From Actinomycetes bacterium (GTDB taxonomy: Bacteria; Actinomycetota; Acidimicrobiia; Acidimicrobiales; Palsa-688): 8,578 nt of DNA. Of this stretch, positions 5,843-8,578 are shown in pieces. How positions within the stretch are numbered: the stretch's first letter is position 1; every line of letters begins with the position of its first letter. A program made the position numbers and the translations under genes. A model generated the notes under the pieces. The model worked only from the letters and a program-made list of their open reading frames with translations, ran no database searches and was not told where the DNA came from. The stretch spans positions 1 to 8,578 of the forward strand of contig JAKARG010000120.1 of the NCBI GenBank assembly GCA_021819345.1. The letters run 5' to 3'.

Positions 5843-6101
5843 CACGCTCGTCCAGCCACGCTGCCAGGTCCGACCAGTCCTCGGCCGGGCCCCAGTCCTC
5901 GGCGGTTGCGAGCGCCAGCTCCTCGTCGGTGAGCGGCTGGCGTTCGTAGGCCGTCGCGTCGTGCTCGCCCGCCAGTCGGGCGAGGTAGGCGCTCAGTGCT
6001 CCACGCAGGAGCGTGGTGCGGTTCACGTGTAGTCGACGGGCCCACTCGTCGACTCGCTGGACCTCCTCATCGTCCATCCGGAAGCTGACCATCGTTGTCA
6101 T
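5829..6101 (-). CDS. Ribbon-helix-helix antitoxin of the MazF pair
   Basis: A 90-residue antitoxin and probable autorepressor. Residues 4-42 (VSFRMDDEEVQRVDEWARRLHVNRTTLLRGALSA, in part) form a ribbon-helix-helix DNA-binding domain: a short strand, then two amphipathic helices. The C-terminal half is acidic and aromatic, with TDEELALATAEDWG and DWSDLAAWLDER, as expected of a flexible tail that wraps and blocks the toxin. The gene precedes and overlaps the toxin gene, the usual order. ATG 6101 is chosen because a TAGAAT box ends six bases upstream and there is no Shine-Dalgarno; a second ATG at 6092 is possible. An inverted repeat over the promoter fits negative autoregulation by the antitoxin or the complex. 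It is oriented like the reductase upstream but has its own promoter in the 61-bp gap. Confidence 0.9.
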   Translation of the reverse strand: MTTMVSFRMDDEEVQRVDEWARRLHVNRTTLLRGALSAYLARLAGEHDATAYERQPLTDEELALATAEDWGPAEDWSDLAAWLDERDAKG

Positions 6102-6104
6102 ACG

Positions 6105-6119
6105 ACCATTCTAGATGGT
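6105..6119. promoter_or_regulatory. Inverted-repeat operator overlapping the toxin-antitoxin -10 box
   Basis: ACCAT (6105-6109) and ATGGT (6115-6119) are perfect inverted arms around TCTAG. Symmetry extends weakly outward, with 7 of 10 matches per arm. On the minus strand the centre contains TAGAAT (6113 to 6108), a TANNNT -10 box ending six bases before the ATG at 6101. A dimeric ribbon-helix-helix protein bound here would directly block polymerase. Function is inferred from position and symmetry. Confidence 0.6.
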
Positions 6120-6162
6120 AATACGGGGTGACGTGGGTGAAGGGCACCCTCCCGGCCATCGC

Positions 6163-7134
6163 TCAGCAGTGGCGGTTCGCCGGGCCCGGCGTTCGCAGCA
6201 CAGTGGTGACCGGCTCGTCGGGCAGCCCGAGGGCCTCCAGCTCGTCAGGGGCGAGGACCAGCTCGGTCGCAGCGAAGCTGTCGAGGACGGTCTCGGGCCG
6301 GGTGGAGCCCACGAGGGCCACGAGTCGGGGCGAGCGGGCGAGGAGCCAGGCGAGGGCGGCCCGCTGGAGCGAGATGCCTCGCTCTCGGGCCAATCCGACC
6401 AGGGCCTCCCCGAGCGGGCTCGGCGGGAGCGTCGCCGGGGGCCGGGTGGCCGAGGCCCCCTTGATGCCGGCGAGCGGGCTCCAGGCGAGGAAGGCTGCCG
6501 AGCGCTCGGCGCACCAGGCGATCTCCGCACCGGCGCCGGGCAATGCCGGAGAGCAGGGGTTCTCCAGGGCGGCAAGCTCCGGCAGGTCGCTACCGAGCGC
6601 TTCGAGCTCCGCCACGGAGACATTGGAGAGGCCGATGGAGCGCACCTTGCCCTCTGCCCGGAGGGCTGCCAGGGTGCCGAGCGAGGCAGCCAGCTCGTCG
6701 AGCCGGCGGCCGGCGAGGGCGGCAGCACCGGCGGCGCCCGGGAGCCGGTGCAGCAGGTAGAGGGCGATGGAGCCCACCCCGAGGGCGACGAGGCTCGCCT
6801 CGCAGGCGGCCCGCAGCCGCGCCGGGCTCCCGTCGAAGCGCGCCTCGGAGCCCTCCCAGTGCTGGCCACCCTTGGTCACCACCAGCACTTGGTCGGAGTC
6901 GCCCGACCAGCTCTGTAGGGCGCGAGCGAGGAGGCGCTCGTTGTGGCCCTCCGCACCTGCGCCAGGGCAGTAGACGTCGGCGGTGTCGATGAGGCGCACG
7001 CCTCGGTCGAGCGCCGCATGCACCGTGCGGATGGCGAGCCGTTCGTCCGGGCGGTGGGCGCCGAGCGACAGCCGGGCGCCGCCCAATCCGACCGCCGGCA
7101 CCTCGGTGCCGGCCACCGAGCACGTCGCCGCCAT
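6163..7134 (-). CDS. Aldo/keto reductase, divergent member
   Basis: A 323-residue NAD(P)H-type oxidoreductase of the aldo/keto reductase superfamily. The catalytic tetrad is intact: Asp50 and Tyr55 in LIDTADVYCPG, Lys88 in VVTKGG and His129 in YLLHRLPG. The Ser170-Asn171 pair (GLSNVS) that normally holds the nicotinamide amide is present. The next contact, usually Gln, aligns with Glu191 in LENPCSP, and a usual aromatic with Cys194. The C-terminal segment LVGSTRPETVLDSFAA is the usual cofactor-phosphate region. It differs clearly from the other reductase in the window, so it is not a recent duplicate. The start at 7134 is supported by GGGAGGA (7147 to 7141) six bases upstream. The gene is divergent from the SRPBCC-cytochrome operon and lies upstream of, and codirectional with, the toxin-antitoxin pair. 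Substrate is unknown. Confidence 0.92.
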   Translation of the reverse strand: MAATCSVAGTEVPAVGLGGARLSLGAHRPDERLAIRTVHAALDRGVRLIDTADVYCPGAGAEGHNERLLARALQSWSGDSDQVLVVTKGGQHWEGSEARFDGSPARLRAACEASLVALGVGSIALYLLHRLPGAAGAAALAGRRLDELAASLGTLAALRAEGKVRSIGLSNVSVAELEALGSDLPELAALENPCSPALPGAGAEIAWCAERSAAFLAWSPLAGIKGASATRPPATLPPSPLGEALVGLARERGISLQRAALAWLLARSPRLVALVGSTRPETVLDSFAATELVLAPDELEALGLPDEPVTTVLRTPGPANRHC

Positions 7135-7140
7135 CCTCGC

Positions 7141-7147
7141 TCCTCCC
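7141..7147 (-). promoter_or_regulatory. Shine-Dalgarno of the second aldo/keto reductase
   Basis: GGGAGGA on the minus strand, six bases before ATG 7134, is close to a consensus ribosome-binding site and fixes the start. Confidence 0.7.
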
Positions 7148-7180
7148 TGGCCGACGCCTGGCCCTTGCCCCTCGGGCGGG

Positions 7181-7186
7181 ACTGTA
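7181..7186 (-). promoter_or_regulatory. Possible -10 box for the second aldo/keto reductase
   Basis: TACAGT on the minus strand fits TANNNT and would give a leader of about 40 bases that includes the Shine-Dalgarno. No -35 box is recognisable, so this is tentative. Confidence 0.3.
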
Positions 7187-7233
7187 GATGCAGAGGCTAC
7201 CTACCGCAGGGCAGGCCAGCGCGGGGCCGACCC

Positions 7234-7293
7234 CCGGGCAACTGGCCACCGGGCAACTGGCCACCGGGGAGCTGGCTACCGGGGAGCTGGCAG
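7234..7293. repeat. Four 15-bp tandem repeat units
   Basis: Units 1 and 2 (7234-7248, 7249-7263) are both CCGGGCAACTGGCCA. Units 3 and 4 (7264-7278, 7279-7293) are CCGGGGAGCTGGCTA and CCGGGGAGCTGGCAG. The array is thus two pairs sharing CCGGGNANCTGGC. It lies in a divergent promoter region, about 100 bp from the reductase start and 130 bp from the SRPBCC start. It could be a multi-site operator or a plain microduplication. Confidence 0.9.
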
Positions 7294-7414
7294 GGAGCTT
7301 CCAGCCCGCGCGGATGGGTAGCTCGGCCCTACCACCTGGGGCCCTTGGTCCCTGGTCGGCGACGACCGAGCGGGTGCAGGCTCGTGGGCAACCGCCCCGT
7401 CGCATCGGGCGGGT

Positions 7415-7420
7415 GGAGGT
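7415..7420 (+). promoter_or_regulatory. Shine-Dalgarno of the SRPBCC-like gene
   Basis: GGAGGT lies five bases before GTG 7426, supporting this non-ATG start. A second in-frame GTG at 7432 would be 11 bases away, a less favourable distance. Confidence 0.65.
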
Positions 7421-7425
7421 AGCCG

Positions 7426-8016
7426 GTGTTCGTGCAGGATTTCATAGTTGTCGATCGTCCCTGCCCGGACGTGGCCGAGACCGTGGTGGCCCGCGCAGCC
7501 GAGATCCTCGGCGCATCCACCGGGGAGGCCAGCGACCGGGGAGCCTCGCTGCTCGCCAAGGTCGGCCCGGGCCACACACCCGAGGTGCTGCGAAGAACCG
7601 TCGAGCTGTCGGTCGGCCCGGTCCGCCACAATGCCGACACGACCCTCATCGCCCTGTCCTGGGAGGCCGACGGTACCCTCGGGGCCCTGTTCCCGAACTT
7701 CGACGCCGACCTCGAGGTCGCGCCGCTCGGCCCCGGGATGACCGAGCTGAGCCTCCGCGGCCGTTACGATCCCCCGGGCGGCCGGATCGGGCGCAGCATC
7801 GACCGGGCGGTGCTGCACCGCATCGCCGAGTCGACGGTCCGGGCGCTCCTCGAGTCCGTCGCGGCCCGGCTGGAGCGCTCGACCCCCCGAGCAGCCGACG
7901 CACCCGAGCGCCGGGCGACCGGCCCGGCCAGATCAGGACCAGGAGGTCCCGAATTGACAACCGACAGCCACGCACCGCTACCCGGAGCTACGGGCCCGGC
8001 GGGAGCCGGCCGATGA
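7426..8016 (+). CDS. START/SRPBCC-like ligand-binding-fold protein
   Basis: A 196-residue soluble protein. The first 150 residues look like the SRPBCC (START/Bet v1) helix-grip fold, a hydrophobic-pocket fold used for lipid, cofactor or polyketide binding. It opens with a strand, FVQDFIVVDRPCPDVAETV, then alternating strands such as RRTVELSVGPV, TTLIALSWEAD and MTELSLRGRYDPPGG. It ends in a long amphipathic helix around IDRAVLHRIAESTVRALLESVAARLE (positions 126-150, in part). The RYDPPGGRIG turn before the helix is typical of this group. Residues 151-196 are a Pro/Ala/Gly-rich, probably disordered tail. The start is GTG 7426 with GGAGGT five bases upstream. The stop overlaps the ATG of the cytochrome b gene (ATGA), so the two are probably cotranslated; a role in heme, quinone or membrane handling is speculation. 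There are no membrane segments. Fold assignment is by pattern only. Confidence 0.72.
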   Translation: MFVQDFIVVDRPCPDVAETVVARAAEILGASTGEASDRGASLLAKVGPGHTPEVLRRTVELSVGPVRHNADTTLIALSWEADGTLGALFPNFDADLEVAPLGPGMTELSLRGRYDPPGGRIGRSIDRAVLHRIAESTVRALLESVAARLERSTPRAADAPERRATGPARSGPGGPELTTDSHAPLPGATGPAGAGR

Positions 8017-8578
8017 CGCCGGCCGGCGCGGTCACCGCTGCGGTGATCGACTTGAACCACCCGGACCACTACCTGCATTGGAGCTTCATCCTGATCTCGG
8101 TCGCCAACCTGGTGGTGATCGCGGTGATGCTCGCCCTGTTCGTCGCCGCGTTGGCGCTGCCGTTCATGCGCTCGCGCACCCTGGCACCCGAGACCCACGC
8201 GGACGACCACGCCGACAGCGGGCCGCCACCGTCGACCTGGACCGGCAAGCTGCGCCGGCTCGGCCTGCGCTACCTCCCCCCGGGCAAGCTCCTGCCCGAG
8301 ACCCAGCCGGCCTACGTGGCCTCCTGGGTCTACGTCTTCGGAGTGGCGACGATCGCCGCCCTGGTGGTCGTGGTGGCCTCGGGCCTGGTGCTCGCCATCT
8401 TCGGGCCGGCCTGGTGGCACACGAGCGTCGTCGGCCACTTCGTCAACTCGCTGCACCTGTGGTCGGTCGAGCTGTTCATGGGCTTCATGGCGGTGCACCT
8501 GTGGGCCAAGTTCTGGATGGCGGCGTGGCGTGGCCGGAGGACCCTCACCTGGATGACCGGGGTGATCTGCTTCCTCGT
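8013..8578 (+). CDS. Cytochrome b (b6-type) N-terminal domain membrane protein, 3' end cut by window
   Basis: The first 188 residues of an inner-membrane cytochrome b-like protein, open to the window edge. A first membrane helix (about 25-51) is followed by a hydrophilic, His/Asp/Pro-rich linker (52-100). A second helix (about 103-131, ending SGLVLAIFG) corresponds to helix A of cytochrome b. Next comes a helix with His148 and His162 in SLHLWSVELFMGFMAVHLW. The 13 residues between the histidines are the hallmark spacing of the paired heme ligands in helix B. WRGRRTLTWMTGV then matches the turn to helix C. The third and fourth heme ligands would lie beyond the edge. Such proteins carry electrons from quinol in bc-type complexes. 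The ATG at 8013 overlaps the SRPBCC stop, with GGGAG (8001-8005) seven bases upstream. The extra N-terminal helix and linker are unusual for canonical cytochrome b. No Rieske or cytochrome c gene is visible in the window. Confidence 0.85.
   Translation, partial: MTPAGAVTAAVIDLNHPDHYLHWSFILISVANLVVIAVMLALFVAALALPFMRSRTLAPETHADDHADSGPPPSTWTGKLRRLGLRYLPPGKLLPETQPAYVASWVYVFGVATIAALVVVVASGLVLAIFGPAWWHTSVVGHFVNSLHLWSVELFMGFMAVHLWAKFWMAAWRGRRTLTWMTGVICFL

Larger units (their letters stand above)
7135..7425. other. Divergent intergenic region with tandem repeats
   Basis: These 291 bp separate the minus-strand reductase from the plus-strand SRPBCC-cytochrome operon, so they should hold both promoters. 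Seen here: the reductase Shine-Dalgarno, a TACAGT box for the minus strand, four 15-bp tandem units, and a small hairpin (GGTCG 7354-7358, CGACC 7363-7367). No convincing -10/-35 pair is visible for the plus-strand operon. Open frames through the repeats on either strand lack family features. Confidence 0.6.

Noticed and set aside
5451..6032. Plus-strand 193-codon open frame across the toxin-antitoxin pair
   Set aside because: It lies antisense to a clear MazF toxin and ribbon-helix-helix antitoxin, begins inside the 14-bp repeat and has no family features.
6115..6918. Plus-strand 267-codon open frame opposite the second reductase
   Set aside because: Gly/Arg/Glu-rich shadow of a gene with an intact aldo/keto reductase tetrad and Shine-Dalgarno.
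7234..7293. CRISPR array
   Set aside because: The units are 15 bp, directly abutting with no spacers, and no cas gene is present.
7764..8498. Minus-strand 244-codon open frame opposite the cytochrome b
   Set aside because: His/Arg/Gln/Asp-rich composition typical of reading a membrane protein antisense. The plus strand shows membrane helices and heme-ligand spacing.

Overview
The window is very GC-rich, gene-dense DNA with strong G/C third-position bias. It looks like a chromosomal segment of a high-GC actinobacterium. Apparent leaderless promoters and an actinobacterial-looking cytochrome b point that way, perhaps to the Acidimicrobiia, but that class-level placement is inference only. There is no rRNA, CRISPR array, insertion sequence, integrase or phage gene.

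Left part (1-2811). A minus-strand glucose-6-phosphate isomerase gene (pgi) is cut by the left edge, which removes its C-terminal end. It is divergent from a two-gene plus-strand unit: a HAD-family phosphatase and a VOC/glyoxalase-fold protein, joined by an ATGA start/stop overlap. That unit converges on a minus-strand aldo/keto reductase, and two hairpins lie at the meeting point.

Middle part (2809-5530). The aldo/keto reductase is divergent from a plus-strand gene for a membrane-anchored extracytoplasmic protein. This protein has one N-terminal membrane segment, a helical region, a Gly/Thr linker with a duplicated 9-residue unit, a predicted beta domain and a Ser/Thr-rich tail. A tRNA-Arg(ACG) gene follows. 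Beyond it lie 159 bp of non-coding DNA holding a 14-bp tandem repeat.

Right part (5531-8578). A minus-strand toxin-antitoxin pair follows: a ribbon-helix-helix antitoxin and a MazF/PemK-type RNase toxin. An inverted repeat overlaps its putative -10 box. Next is a second, divergent aldo/keto reductase, also on the minus strand. A 291-bp divergent intergenic region with four tandem 15-bp units separates it from a plus-strand operon. That operon encodes a START/SRPBCC-like protein and a cytochrome b-type membrane protein, again with an ATGA overlap; the cytochrome gene runs off the right edge.

How the genes fit together. pgi and the HAD phosphatase both suggest sugar-phosphate chemistry, but only the HAD-VOC and SRPBCC-cytochrome pairs show real linkage, through overlapping start and stop codons. 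A recurring theme is starts without a ribosome-binding site, preceded at about 6-9 nt by a TANNNT box, next to other genes with clear Shine-Dalgarno sequences. I see no clearly new multi-gene system. The points most worth a second look are the SRPBCC-cytochrome b pair with its repeat array, the antitoxin operator/promoter, and the unfamiliar surface protein.
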